Below, one piece after another: positions 53,547-63,235 of a stretch of 64,000 bases of DNA. Source of the stretch: Lacticaseibacillus songhuajiangensis (GTDB taxonomy: Bacteria; Bacillota; Bacilli; Lactobacillales; Lactobacillaceae); contig NZ_RHNR01000004.1 in assembly GCF_003946025.1 (NCBI RefSeq), positions 37,483-101,482 of the forward strand. The letters run 5' to 3'. A model generated the notes under the pieces. The model was not told the origin of the DNA, searched no databases, and saw only the letters and a program-made list of their open reading frames with translations. The position numbers and the translations under genes are program-made. Each line of letters begins with the position of its first letter. Position 1 is the first letter of the stretch.

Positions 53547-54544
53547 CAAAACAGAATTTGGCTTTCGTTGTTTTAACCCGTAAACACCAAATCCCCTTCT
53601 ACCAGGCCTGTTATCGAAAACTTGGATACGAAATTGGGCGTATCACCAAAAGCGGTCGCAACTATGAGTTGGAAATTTTGCAATCTGATACCCCTTTGAA
53701 AACTATTAACCAAGACGTACAGCAAATCATCGAACAAAAGCTTCGGCTAATCGAAGTTACAGATAGAAAGAAATGTGGGTTCAATGCACTGTTCCTCAAC
53801 TTGTCCGCTCATGTTGCCTTGTTTTGTATTCAAGCTGCGATTTTCTATACCTTGAACGTACAAGGCACCCACGCAACTGAGATGTTACAAGTTGGTGTGT
53901 TGCTGTTTTTGGGCTTCTTGTTAGCAGGTTTTGCATTGAAGATGCTGGAGATTTACCGCTGGAACGTCACGACTGAAACGCTCAAGCAACAAGTTAGATC
54001 CAGTCTAGCGGACCCACGTCCGGTTAGAAAAGGAAAATCTGAATTTACCATATCCGTACTGTTTACTAGAAACCATAATCGATTCTCCAATCTAATCTAT
54101 TGGACTTCGGGTAGACAGTATACTCACGCATCATTAGGCCTCGGCGAACAAACAGATGCATTCTACAGTTTTAGCGCCAAGGGTTTCAGGGAAGAGCATC
54201 CTGCTCATCGTCCGTTATTCGACGGGCGTAAGGAAAGCCTCTGCTACCAGTTTACAGTGCCTGAAGCTGACTACCACCGTGTGCAAAGCGCATTGAAGCA
54301 CTTCGCTAAGAACAAACAAATCTATCGCTATAACATGCTGGGTGCGATATTGAGTGTTTTTCATATCTATTTACCAAGTCACTCAAAAAAAATCTACTTC
54401 TGTTCAGAATTCGTCTCAAACCAACTACGACATTTGAAAAGTTTTAATCTTAAACGGTCGTCCACCGTGTATCTGCCCACGAATTTAGCCAAAGCGTTAA
54501 TCAAGCAGCCGAATTTAAGTCGTGTATTAGTCGATGAAGTATAG
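53543..54544 (+). CDS. Membrane-anchored permuted NlpC/P60-like protein
   Basis: 333 aa. Cytoplasmic-looking N-terminal domain (1-75), two membrane helices (about 85-105, 115-137), then a C-terminal domain (165-300) with His 195 in YTHASLGL and Cys 287 in YFCSEFV. The His-before-Cys order fits the circularly permuted papain-like (YiiX/YebB) group, which act on peptides or lipids. Overlaps the small membrane gene; a divergent two-component system lies 295 bp away. Function inferred from fold pattern only. Confidence 0.68.
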   Translation: MTKQNLAFVVLTRKHQIPFYQACYRKLGYEIGRITKSGRNYELEILQSDTPLKTINQDVQQIIEQKLRLIEVTDRKKCGFNALFLNLSAHVALFCIQAAIFYTLNVQGTHATEMLQVGVLLFLGFLLAGFALKMLEIYRWNVTTETLKQQVRSSLADPRPVRKGKSEFTISVLFTRNHNRFSNLIYWTSGRQYTHASLGLGEQTDAFYSFSAKGFREEHPAHRPLFDGRKESLCYQFTVPEADYHRVQSALKHFAKNKQIYRYNMLGAILSVFHIYLPSHSKKIYFCSEFVSNQLRHLKSFNLKRSSTVYLPTNLAKALIKQPNLSRVLVDEV

Positions 54545-54582
54545 CTGTTAACCGTGCAAGAACTCATAGACTATCTTGACCC

Positions 54583-54636
54583 ACTCAAAAAAGGCAAGTC
54601 TCCAGTTGCATACTGGAAGCTTGCCTTTTTTGAGTG
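54583..54636 (+). terminator. Terminator at the end of the accessory block
   Basis: CACTCAAAAAAGGCAAG / CTTGCCTTTTTTGAGTG with an inner CCAGT/ACTGG stem. Confidence 0.93.
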
Positions 54637-54710
54637 TTGTAAAGCTTATTAACTGACTATTTATCCTCGTTGAAAACAACTGACATTGCTTAGTGCCTTT
54701 TGCGTATCGA

Positions 54711-56288
54711 TTAGAGTTTAGCCGTCAACTTCACGTCCGGGTATTTACTTGCGAACCAGCGCTCAGCGAACTGATTTTCAAACAGGAACAGCGGGTTGCC
54801 GTCCAGGTCCTTAACCAGCAAGTTACGTGAAGAACTCATCTTCTCGTCAAGCTGTTCAGGGTCAATCCAGCGCGCCGTGCGGCTGCCAATCGGTGTCATC
54901 TCAACTTCGGAATTGTATTCGTTCGCCATCCGGAACTTGAAGACTTCAAACTGCAGCTGCCCTACCGCACCAAGAATATACTCGTCGGTGGAGTAGGTCT
55001 TGTACAACTGAATGGCCCCTTCTTGGACCAGCTGCTGCATCCCCTTGTGGAAACTCTTCTGCTTCATGACGTTCTTAGGGGTGACACGCATGAACAGTTC
55101 CGGGGTGAACTGTGGCAATGGTTCAAATTCCATCTGTTGCTTACCACTATAGATAGTGTCCCCAATCTGGAAGTTACCGGTATCGTACAACCCAACAATG
55201 TCACCCGCGACCGCGTTGCTGACGGTTTCGCGAGAGTCCGCCATGAACTCGGTGGAATTGGCCAAGCGGATGGTTTTGCCCGTCCGGTTCAAGGTGACAT
55301 CCATGCCCCGCTCGAATTCACCGGAGACAATCCGGACAAAGGCGATGCGGTCACGGTGCGCTGGGTTCATGTTCGCCTGAATTTTGAAAATGAAGCCGGA
55401 GAAGTTATTGGTGGTTGGCGCCACTTCAGCGCCGTCCACTGTCTTCTTAGCGCTTGGTGCGGGTGCGTATTTCACGAAACTATTGAGGAAGGTTTCCACC
55501 CCAAAATTCGTCAGCGCACTACCAAAGAATACCGGCGTTTGATCACCGCGCAATATCTTGGCTTCGTCGAACTGGTTGCCTGCGTCATCGAGTAACTCAA
55601 TGTCGTCCAGGCATTCACGGTAGGAAGAATCCTTCGTGAGTGGATCTGAATCTGGCAAGTGACCTTCATCATCCAGTGCTGCAAAACGCTGGTCTTCTGA
55701 TTCGGGACGGTAACGTTCGATGCGGTGGTTCACGCGGTCGTAAATCCCGAGCAGCGTCTTCCCAGAGCCCATTGGCCAGTTCATGGCGTAACCTACGATG
55801 CCGAGCAAATCTTCGAGCTCAGCAATCAGGTCGAGTGGTTCGCGCCCGTCGCGGTCCAACTTGTTCATGAAGGTGAAAATCGGAATACCACGCTTCTTAA
55901 CGACCTGGAAAAGTTTCTTAGTCTGCGCTTCAATACCTTTTGCAGAGTCGATGACCATGACGGCAGCATCAACTGCCATCAGTGTCCGGTACGTATCTTC
56001 AGAGAAGTCTTCGTGCCCTGGGGTATCCAGAATGTTGATCCGCTTACCCTGGTAGTCAAACTGCATGACCGAACTGGTCACGGAAATCCCACGTTGCTTT
56101 TCAATTTCCATCCAGTCAGACTTGGCAAAATGACCTGATTTACGCCCCTTAACGGTACCGGCTTCGCGAATGACACCCCCGAACAGCAAAAGTTGTTCAG
56201 TAATGGTCGTTTTCCCCGCGTCAGGGTGAGAGATAATGGCAAAAGTACGGCGCTTTGCGACCGCCTGTTCTAGTTCCTGATTATTCAT
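54711..56288 (-). CDS. prfC: Peptide chain release factor 3
   Basis: GTPase that removes RF1/RF2 from the ribosome. 525 aa. Start ATG 56288 (AAGGA upstream) rather than the longer frame. G1 [10 protein letters not shown]3 [10 protein letters not shown]4 NKLD; domain II near 300-380; C-terminal [15 protein letters not shown]. Normal length. Returns to core-type GC after the accessory block. Confidence 0.97.
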   Translation of the reverse strand: MNNQELEQAVAKRRTFAIISHPDAGKTTITEQLLLFGGVIREAGTVKGRKSGHFAKSDWMEIEKQRGISVTSSVMQFDYQGKRINILDTPGHEDFSEDTYRTLMAVDAAVMVIDSAKGIEAQTKKLFQVVKKRGIPIFTFMNKLDRDGREPLDLIAELEDLLGIVGYAMNWPMGSGKTLLGIYDRVNHRIERYRPESEDQRFAALDDEGHLPDSDPLTKDSSYRECLDDIELLDDAGNQFDEAKILRGDQTPVFFGSALTNFGVETFLNSFVKYAPAPSAKKTVDGAEVAPTTNNFSGFIFKIQANMNPAHRDRIAFVRIVSGEFERGMDVTLNRTGKTIRLANSTEFMADSRETVSNAVAGDIVGLYDTGNFQIGDTIYSGKQQMEFEPLPQFTPELFMRVTPKNVMKQKSFHKGMQQLVQEGAIQLYKTYSTDEYILGAVGQLQFEVFKFRMANEYNSEVEMTPIGSRTARWIDPEQLDEKMSSSRNLLVKDLDGNPLFLFENQFAERWFASKYPDVKLTAKL

Positions 56289-56452
56289 AAAATTCCTTCC
56301 CGCCGGCGACGCTTCGTGCGCACACCGGGTATTGCTTTTATTTTTCGGGCCGACCACTGCGGCACCTGCTTGCAAGCGCCGCGGCGCATTGCTATCATCA
56401 TTCATGATACCATATCCCTAATTCAAGCGTGATGCAGAAAGAAGCGTACATA

Positions 56453-56890
56453 ATGCTAAATATTCAAATTAGCACCGATCTGGACAGCGCCGTTCACCGC
56501 GACAGCGTTGCCATCCGCAATGAAGTCTTTGTTCAGGAACAGGGCGTGCCCATGGCGCTGGAAGTTGACGCGGATGAACCCCGCGCCACCTACTTCACCG
56601 GTTACGACGAAGGCGGCCAGGCTTTGGCCACATTACGGCTCCTGCCAGAAAGTTATAGGCTGCACGTCCAGCGCGTCGCAGTACGCAAAAGCGCCCGCGG
56701 CTTGGGTCTTGGCCGCGAGATGATCAACGCCGCCATTGAATATGGTCGCAAGCAAGGCGTGGCCAAGTTAATGCTCGGCGCCCAGGTCCATGCCACCGGT
56801 TTCTACACCAAACTGGGTTTTACATTGACTAACAAACCTGAATTCTTGGACGCAGGCATCCGCCACCGGGAAATGGCCTACGTTTATTAG
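56453..56890 (+). CDS. GNAT family acetyltransferase (ElaA-like)
   Basis: 145 aa. Start ATG 56453. Acetyl-CoA loop in RVAVRKSARGLGLGREM (about 72-88) and the end GFYTKLGFTLTNKPEFLDAGI, the pattern of YjcF/ElaA N-acetyltransferases. RNEVFVQEQGVP at the N-terminus supports this. Substrate unknown. Confidence 0.9.
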   Translation: MLNIQISTDLDSAVHRDSVAIRNEVFVQEQGVPMALEVDADEPRATYFTGYDEGGQALATLRLLPESYRLHVQRVAVRKSARGLGLGREMINAAIEYGRKQGVAKLMLGAQVHATGFYTKLGFTLTNKPEFLDAGIRHREMAYVY

Positions 56891-56943
56891 ACCGCGTACA
56901 TGTTATACTAGGCATAGTTAATTAACTTGGAAGGTGTCTTTTC

Positions 56944-57435
56944 ATGACCAGCAAAAAAGCCAACGTCATTTTTATCTTTTTGTTTGTAATCCCCTACTTC
57001 TGTGGTATCGGCATTATTGGGGTCGCGTATAACTCACTGGTACTCCACAGTGCTAGTCTGTGGCGCTCCATCGTTGCCGCCGCTGTGGGTGCGGTGCTAC
57101 TGTTTTTTGCCAAAATTCCCTTGGAGCGGCCGCTCAGCATTCTGGGCAAATACACCTTCCGCTTGTCACACCTCGTTGTGCGCTTCTTCATTCTGGAAAC
57201 ACCACAGCCAATGAAACGCGTCGTCAACTACCTCTTTGATTTTATCCTCGCGCTCGGTTCGACCTACTTGCTGCGGCAACTATTCCCTGGTCAGGCCGGC
57301 AAGAGCATCATCATGGGCCACATGAACGGCTGGCTCGTCGCCATACTCTTCTTATCACTGTGTATCGGCGCCTACCTTGATTTTGACGCGCTGAGCATCA
57401 CGCCGCGTGAGAACCTCGACGCTAAAAACGAATAG
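56944..57435 (+). CDS. Four-helix membrane protein of unknown function
   Basis: 163 aa, hydrophobic segments at about 8-28, 40-58, 95-113 and 130-146. GGAAGGTG before ATG 56944. Not recognised. Own terminator. Confidence 0.75.
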   Translation: MTSKKANVIFIFLFVIPYFCGIGIIGVAYNSLVLHSASLWRSIVAAAVGAVLLFFAKIPLERPLSILGKYTFRLSHLVVRFFILETPQPMKRVVNYLFDFILALGSTYLLRQLFPGQAGKSIIMGHMNGWLVAILFLSLCIGAYLDFDALSITPRENLDAKNE

Positions 57436-57442
57436 ATAAAAT

Positions 57443-57495
57443 AAACGCCCCGGTAGCAGTCCTGAATTTCAGGTTGTAGCCGGAGCGTTTTTTTG
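57443..57495. terminator. Terminator between two convergent genes
   Basis: AAACGCCCCGG ... CCGGAGCGTTT with an inner CCTGAA/TTCAGG stem, flanked by A and T runs. Confidence 0.88.
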
Positions 57496-57518
57496 TATTT
57501 GCCACTCTCTAAGGTCAG

Positions 57519-58034
57519 TTAGTCCACGTCATCGAAGCCGTAATCTTTATCAGCACCAACGTAGACGGTGTAGGTCACCTGCGCCACCTTACCATCAGTC
57601 AGCGTGTAATCTTCCAGATAGTATGGCGTTGCCGTTTGCCCGAAGTATTCGGGCAGTTCAAAGCCGGCCTGATCGAGCGCCGTCACGCCTTGGGAAACAG
57701 CCATGCTAACGGGATACTCACAAAACATCATCCCCGCCTTTTTGCTGACCGTCGCCGCCGTGGCAGCGGGCAAACTAAAGGACTGGTAACCGCTCGGTAC
57801 CCCGGTGCCGGCCGGGAAAATTGCGCCGACCCAGTAAATCATGGTGCCATATGGTGAGAAAACCACCAAACTGGCCCGGTGCTGCTCGCCACTGGCAAGT
57901 TCATCAAGTGGTGCGAAACGGTCCTGCGCTGCCCAATCTTCCCAGACTTCCTGAAAAGAGTCGTTAGCGGAAGCCTGTGCATCAGCGTACGCACGGCCAA
58001 TAAATACTTTTGCATCTTGCATTACGGGTTCCAA
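57519..58034 (-). CDS. Soluble protein of unknown function, possible effector-binding fold
   Basis: 171 aa. Start TTG 58034 (GAGGGGG 8 nt upstream). No membrane segment. The alternating pattern VVFSPYGTMIYWVGAIF and QVTYTVYVGADKDYGF resembles small-molecule-binding GyrI-like proteins, but this is by pattern only. Acidic C-terminus FDDVD. Confidence 0.65.
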   Translation of the reverse strand: MEPVMQDAKVFIGRAYADAQASANDSFQEVWEDWAAQDRFAPLDELASGEQHRASLVVFSPYGTMIYWVGAIFPAGTGVPSGYQSFSLPAATAATVSKKAGMMFCEYPVSMAVSQGVTALDQAGFELPEYFGQTATPYYLEDYTLTDGKVAQVTYTVYVGADKDYGFDDVD

Positions 58035-58134
58035 GAATTAATCCCCCTCGCTTCTAATATCTAACCTAGCGGCTATTCGCCTGAATTAGCCGCATCAACA
58101 AAATAGGGCCGGAACAAGCCCGACCCCGCGGGAC

Positions 58135-58671
58135 TTACACCCGGTGAGATAACTGCAAGTAACGGTTGTACCACAAATCGACATACGCTTGGGAAAACGG
58201 TCCTTTGCCCTTGTCAATCCAGTCGACCAAAACCTCAACGTTACGTTTTAATATTCGGTCAGTACTCTGGGGGTACTGCCACAGTTTGCTATGATCTTCG
58301 TACTCGTCAACGTCCAGCAGCTTCTTCTCGCCATCCGGAAACACCTTGACGTCCAGATCATAATCAATGTATTTCAGCGCTTCCTGGTCCATCGTGAAGG
58401 GCGAGGCTAAGTTGCAGTAGTAACTTACGCCACCCTCGCGAATCATCGCAATCACGTTAAACCAGTAGTGCCGGTGAAAATATACAATTGCCGGTTCGCG
58501 GGTGAGCCAGCGGCGCCCATCACTTTCGGTGACTAGCGTGTGGTCGTTCACCCCGATGAGCGCATCTTCGCTCGTCTTCAGAACCATTGTATCTCGCCAT
58601 GTCCGGTGCAGTTGCCCATTGTGCTTGTAGCTTTGAATCGCGACATAATCGCCTTCTCGTGGGACCAGCAT
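58135..58671 (-). CDS. Nucleoside tri-diphosphate phosphatase Ntdp (DUF402)
   Basis: 178 aa. Start ATG 58671 gives [19 protein letters not shown], the family start; in-frame TTG codons further upstream are also possible. Key region [12 protein letters not shown] and the metal-binding [12 protein letters not shown] with DVDEYEDH. Family members (YgaC, SA1684) hydrolyse nucleoside tri- and diphosphates. Length fits. Confidence 0.88.
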   Translation of the reverse strand: MLVPREGDYVAIQSYKHNGQLHRTWRDTMVLKTSEDALIGVNDHTLVTESDGRRWLTREPAIVYFHRHYWFNVIAMIREGGVSYYCNLASPFTMDQEALKYIDYDLDVKVFPDGEKKLLDVDEYEDHSKLWQYPQSTDRILKRNVEVLVDWIDKGKGPFSQAYVDLWYNRYLQLSHRV

Positions 58672-58762
58672 AGACAACCAGCTTTCCAATAATATTCTTA
58701 TTCCTGAACATTATACCAGTTCAGCCGCAACACCGGTAGCCACCATTCACGCGGCGCCCAAG

Positions 58763-59569
58763 CTAATCGTCAGACTCTGTCGCTTCAATTTGTTCCAAAA
58801 CGGCACTAATATCATCGAGATTGAAACCCTTGCGGTAAAGCTGCTGCTTGGCTTTCATCAAGCGTGTGCGGGTGTCCAATCCCCGCTTTTGCCGCCAAGC
58901 CTTCTCCGCCGCCTTCAGCAGAAGCTCGTTTTCGCGTTCTTCATCGGGTTCTTCATCCGCTTCACTAATGGCACTGCTGGCGATGTCACTACTAAAGCCC
59001 TTTTGCATGAGCCGCTGCCTGAGTGCTTGCAAAAGCGCGCCGTGACTCTTACTGCCCGGATGTGCCAAAAACTTGGTGGCGATGGCCGTCGCGATGCGTA
59101 GCTCTTCTTCTTCAGAGTAGCCTGCGAGTGCATCTTCAATTGTGTTCGCATCAATGCCCCGCTGGGTCAACCAGCTACGCACACTACCGGGACCGCGGTC
59201 ACCTGAGCTGACGTTCTCGGCGACAAACCGTTTCGCATAGGCCGCATCGTCCAGATAATGCAGGTCTTGCAACTCGGCGATCACCAGCTCAATGATTTCA
59301 TCCTCAATCTCTTTGCCACTCAAGAATTGGCGCACCTGGTGTTCACTGCGCGCCTGGTGACTAATGTAATTGAGCGCTTGTCCGAGAGCGCGGGCACGAC
59401 CATCATCGCGCTCGAGATCCGCAACATCTTCTTTGCTCAGTTCCTGTCCCTTACTGAGACCAAAGCGAATGAGCGTCCCCTCGTCCACGGCGAATGCGTA
59501 CTTGCCATCAAGATAAACGTTATAACGACCCGGCTTCTTCTGACTGGCAATGCTGCTAATTATTGGCAT
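58763..59569 (-). CDS. recX: RecA regulator RecX
   Basis: 268 aa. Start ATG 59569 (GGAG 6 nt upstream). Three-helix repeats typical of RecX, for example ALNYISHQARSEHQVRQFL, LDDAAYAKRFVAENV and KGFNLDDISAVLE at the end. Modulates RecA filaments. Longer than proteobacterial RecX, as normal in Firmicutes. Confidence 0.92.
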   Translation of the reverse strand: MPIISSIASQKKPGRYNVYLDGKYAFAVDEGTLIRFGLSKGQELSKEDVADLERDDGRARALGQALNYISHQARSEHQVRQFLSGKEIEDEIIELVIAELQDLHYLDDAAYAKRFVAENVSSGDRGPGSVRSWLTQRGIDANTIEDALAGYSEEEELRIATAIATKFLAHPGSKSHGALLQALRQRLMQKGFSSDIASSAISEADEEPDEERENELLLKAAEKAWRQKRGLDTRTRLMKAKQQLYRKGFNLDDISAVLEQIEATESDD

Positions 59570-59739
59570 CCTAATCTCCAATCCTTTTATATTCAATGGG
59601 GTGCAAGCCAATGACTACCCCACTTTTTTCAACATCAATTATTGACTGAATTTTTAAGTGTTGTCGTGCATGAAAGCGTCGTCAAAATGACGTTTTCCGT
59701 GTTATAATACGCGCAAAAGCTACGGAGGAGGGCCAGTGC

Positions 59740-61278
59740 ATGTTTGAACAATTCTTTCTGGATAAACATGATCAAGTGACGTTTAACCTATTCAAAATGC
59801 TCAAAGCGCGCGGCACTGAACCCTTCACCATCAACCGGCTCAGTAGCGAGCTCAACTTATCGTACCAGAAAACGCTCAAAACCTACCACGAGCTCGAAAC
59901 GCACCTCCGCAGCATTCAGGCGGCAAACGGCGACACTGATCGCGCTGCAGGTGAGACCTTCATCGAGGTTGCGGCCGGCATCCACGTTGATAGTTATCGC
60001 TTCTACCTACTACAGCACTCGGTGTGCTTTCAATTCTACACCGCACTCCTGCAAAATGGCGCCATTGATTTTGATGACTTCGCGAAAAAACACGCGGTTA
60101 GTAGCTCCACCTTGCGCCGCAAGGCAGAACCGTTTCGGCGGTTTTTGTCGGAACGGCAACTAGCTTTTGACATGAATAATTGGGTACTCCAGGGCAGTGA
60201 ACTCGCCATTCGCCAGCTCATGTCCTCTTTCTTCAATGAAGCGTATCGCGGCGGCGGTACTTGGCCGTTTACGCACATCAGCAAAGCGGAGGTAACCGCT
60301 TGTTACAATACGCTGCAACAACTGCCCAGCATGTTCGAAGAGCCCAATTTACAGGTCATCACGTTGCGTCGACTCATCTCGCTAGCGGTGCAGCTACTGC
60401 GTATCAAGCAAAAACACTATTTTGTGCTCACGGCGCAGATGAACCAAATGCTCACTGAAAATCAAAGTCTGAGCGCACTCATTTTCACGACTGCCTATTT
60501 CCCGCACGTGCCGCCACGCGCGCTCACAGCGGAGCAAGGCTATTACTACTTCATGCGCATTTCCAAACTAGATCTGTCGCGGCAAGCTTCCCAACTGCAA
60601 CAGAACATCTACGCCTATTTCACCAGTTTTGACAGTCCGGTTCGGCGTTTTGCCGATCAATTGCTGGACGCTTTAAGTGCAAAGATCGAACCGTTTCAGC
60701 GCTTGCGGGTGCGCAGTGATCAGTCGTTGCGCACCAATCTCTATCGGGTCGTTTATACCTACTACGTCATCAACGGCACCTTCATCAAAGCGAGCGACTT
60801 CAGCGACGTGACCGAATACAGCGCGAGTGGCGATTTACTGTGCGCGCAGATTCAGCAGTACATCCACCAAATTTCGCAACATGCGCCGGAGCGGATCTTC
60901 AAGCGTTACCTTCCTGATATTACCGAATCGATCTTCTTCGTACTCCTGCCCGACTATGAGGATTTTCACCCGCACGCCCTCCTGCAGGTGCGTCTGGAAG
61001 TTGAAGTCCAAGGTATCATCACCCGTGACATGCTCGACTACATGCAGGGTATGGGGATGATTCACGTTCTGCCGGATAATTCTGTCGCGCCTGCCGATGT
61101 GGTCATCACATCCTCACCCAACCTGAACCAGATGCTCGCCGTGATGAACGGTCACCTAACGGCGCCAACGCACCGACCGCACATCCTGTACTGGGGCACC
61201 GAGAACACCGAAGCGGACCTTTACTCTCTGCTGAGCAAGCTGCGCCACCTAGCAGCGGTAAAAGCCGCGAGTCGGTAA
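59740..61278 (+). CDS. Mga-like transcriptional regulator
   Basis: 512 aa. N-terminal helix-turn-helix (about 25-60, INRLSSELNLSYQKTLKTYHEL) and second winged helix (about 110-150, VSSSTLRRKAEPFRRFL), then a long central region like PTS-regulation domains and a C-terminal EIIB-like part (from VVITSSPNL). Such proteins in streptococci control virulence or sugar genes. GGAGGAGGG 7 nt before ATG 59740. No obvious target next to it. Confidence 0.85.
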   Translation: MFEQFFLDKHDQVTFNLFKMLKARGTEPFTINRLSSELNLSYQKTLKTYHELETHLRSIQAANGDTDRAAGETFIEVAAGIHVDSYRFYLLQHSVCFQFYTALLQNGAIDFDDFAKKHAVSSSTLRRKAEPFRRFLSERQLAFDMNNWVLQGSELAIRQLMSSFFNEAYRGGGTWPFTHISKAEVTACYNTLQQLPSMFEEPNLQVITLRRLISLAVQLLRIKQKHYFVLTAQMNQMLTENQSLSALIFTTAYFPHVPPRALTAEQGYYYFMRISKLDLSRQASQLQQNIYAYFTSFDSPVRRFADQLLDALSAKIEPFQRLRVRSDQSLRTNLYRVVYTYYVINGTFIKASDFSDVTEYSASGDLLCAQIQQYIHQISQHAPERIFKRYLPDITESIFFVLLPDYEDFHPHALLQVRLEVEVQGIITRDMLDYMQGMGMIHVLPDNSVAPADVVITSSPNLNQMLAVMNGHLTAPTHRPHILYWGTENTEADLYSLLSKLRHLAAVKAASR

Positions 61279-61285
61279 ACAATCA

Positions 61286-61331
61286 AAAAAGGTCGCGCAG
61301 TGCCTGCTTGGCTACCGTGCGACCCTTTTAG
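61286..61331. terminator. Bidirectional terminator after the Mga-like gene
   Basis: GGTCGCGCAG ... CGTGCGACC with A run at left and T run at right, between convergent genes. Confidence 0.85.
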
Positions 61332-61345
61332 TGTCGAAATCATAA

Positions 61346-61723
61346 TCAGTGCAAAATGGTAATTTTGTAACCACGGAAGTACAGGAAGGTTTCAAAGACT
61401 GCCAGCACGACCACAGCACCAATTGTCGAAGCGACTGTGCTCTGGAAGAACTTCGTAAAGTACATCGCCAAGATGAGCAGGAAAATCAGCGCAAAACCAT
61501 ACATTTGCGTTTTCTTGTCCTGTTCAATCATGAAGCGAGCCTTGTTGGACTGCACGCTAATTGTCCGCACGGCGCTGAGTGCGCCGACCTTGTACTTCAC
61601 AACGTCACCCTGCTGCACGTTGAGCTCTAACTTCTCACCATCGTGCAAAGTGTGCAGCTCGTCGTTGTGCCATACTTTTGCACTTACCCGCTTGGAAGTG
61701 GGGTTTGTAAACGTAATTTCCAA
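61346..61723 (-). CDS. Membrane protein of unknown function
   Basis: 125 aa. N-terminal soluble beta-rich part (1-70), then two membrane segments (about 75-93 and 98-117) and a short tail YFRGYKITILH. Not recognised. Divergent from rlmCD. Confidence 0.75.
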   Translation of the reverse strand: MEITFTNPTSKRVSAKVWHNDELHTLHDGEKLELNVQQGDVVKYKVGALSAVRTISVQSNKARFMIEQDKKTQMYGFALIFLLILAMYFTKFFQSTVASTIGAVVVLAVFETFLYFRGYKITILH

Positions 61724-61853
61724 AGTTCTGCCTCCGTCAATATAATCTATGTCCAGTATACAGGAGTTAGTGTCCCAGCGGCGGGTTAATTTTTGCTACA
61801 ATGGTTGGGAGTCATGCAACATAGTCAGACTGAAAAAAGGAGTCTTTATTCAC

Positions 61854-63221
61854 ATGGAAGAGGAAGTTCAGATTGGGAGCCGCTTTCCGCTCACCATCAA
61901 GCGTTTGGACATTAACGGCGCAGGAATTGGTTACTTCAAACACAAGATTTGCTTCGTTCCGGACGCGCTTCCCGGCGAAGTCGTTGTGGCCGAGGTGACG
62001 ATGGTGCACCCCCGCTACTTGCAGGCCAAGGTGCACAAACTGCGTAAAAAGAGTCCCGACCGCGTGCAGCCGGTTGATTCGCTGTACGGCAAGATTGGCG
62101 GGATTGAGCTGGGTGCACTCAGTTACCCGGCGCAACTACGATTCAAGACGGATGTCATTAAGCAGTCACTGGCCAAATTTAAGCCGCGCGATTGGGAGGA
62201 CATTGACGTTCGCCCCACCATTGCCGCACCGCAGCAGCTGCATTACCGCAACAAGGCCCAGTTCCCGGTCCGGATTGTGGACGGACACGTCCGCGCCGGT
62301 CTGTACGCGCCCAACAGTCACGACCTCATTCCGCTGACGACTTTTGCCACCCAGCGACCGTTGACGATGCAGCTCATCACGGGGCTGTGCGCCATCATCG
62401 AGAAACTGGCAATCCCGGTCTACGACGAAAAGGCCAACTCCGGAATCATCAAAACACTCGTGGTGCGCGAATCCGCTGCTGACAAAAATGCGCAGCTGAC
62501 GATTATCACCAACTCCAGCAAATTGCCGCGCAAGCGCGAGCTACTGACAGCAATTGCGACTGAGCTGCCCGCCATCGTCAGTGTCAGTCAGAACGTTAAC
62601 CCTGGCCGCAGCAGCCTCGTGTGGGGCGCCGAGACCCGGCACCTGGCTGGCACCAAGTACATCTACGAAGAAATCGGCGACCACCGCTTCGCGCTCTCCC
62701 CGCAAGCCTTCTTGCAGCTGAATCCCGAGCAAACCGCTACGCTCTACCAGATTGCTGAAGATGCGTTGCACCTGCAGGCAGGCGACACCTTGGTGGATGC
62801 CTATTGTGGGGTCGGCACCATCGGCCTGTCAATGGCCAAAACCGCCGGTAGTGTACGCGGGATGGATATCATTCCCGCAGCCATTGATGATGCCAAGATG
62901 AACGCCACTGATAACGGGATTCAAAACGTTGACTATGAAGTCGGCAAAGCAGAAGATTTGCTACCACAATGGCTCCACGACGGCTTTAAGCCAGATGCCG
63001 TGGTGGTCGACCCACCACGCACCGGACTGGAATCTGGCTTCATCAAAGCCATTTTGCGCAGTAAGCCGCGCAAGTTCGTCTACATCAGTTGCAACCCGTC
63101 AACGCTGGCCCGCGATTTGCGCGACCTTAGCCGCCTCTACCGGGTTAACTTCATCCAGTCGGTCGACATGTTCCCGCAGACCGCCCGCGTTGAGGCTGTT
63201 GTCAGTTTCACTCGTCGCTAG
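61854..63221 (+). CDS. rlmCD: 23S rRNA uracil-5-methyltransferase, RlmCD type, without Fe-S cysteines
   Basis: 455 aa. Start ATG 61854 (AAGGAG 11 nt upstream). N-terminal TRAM domain (1-62), SAM-binding domain with DAYCGVGTIGL, and catalytic motifs VVDPPRTGLE and SCNPSTLARDL. The cluster segment reads VDSLYGKIGGIELGAL (74-89), where Cys is expected at about 75, 81 and 84. So the [4Fe-4S] site is absent. Methylates U747/U1939-type positions by family knowledge; exact target not shown. Confidence 0.92.
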   Translation: MEEEVQIGSRFPLTIKRLDINGAGIGYFKHKICFVPDALPGEVVVAEVTMVHPRYLQAKVHKLRKKSPDRVQPVDSLYGKIGGIELGALSYPAQLRFKTDVIKQSLAKFKPRDWEDIDVRPTIAAPQQLHYRNKAQFPVRIVDGHVRAGLYAPNSHDLIPLTTFATQRPLTMQLITGLCAIIEKLAIPVYDEKANSGIIKTLVVRESAADKNAQLTIITNSSKLPRKRELLTAIATELPAIVSVSQNVNPGRSSLVWGAETRHLAGTKYIYEEIGDHRFALSPQAFLQLNPEQTATLYQIAEDALHLQAGDTLVDAYCGVGTIGLSMAKTAGSVRGMDIIPAAIDDAKMNATDNGIQNVDYEVGKAEDLLPQWLHDGFKPDAVVVDPPRTGLESGFIKAILRSKPRKFVYISCNPSTLARDLRDLSRLYRVNFIQSVDMFPQTARVEAVVSFTRR

Positions 63222-63235
63222 AATAGGAGTTGCTC

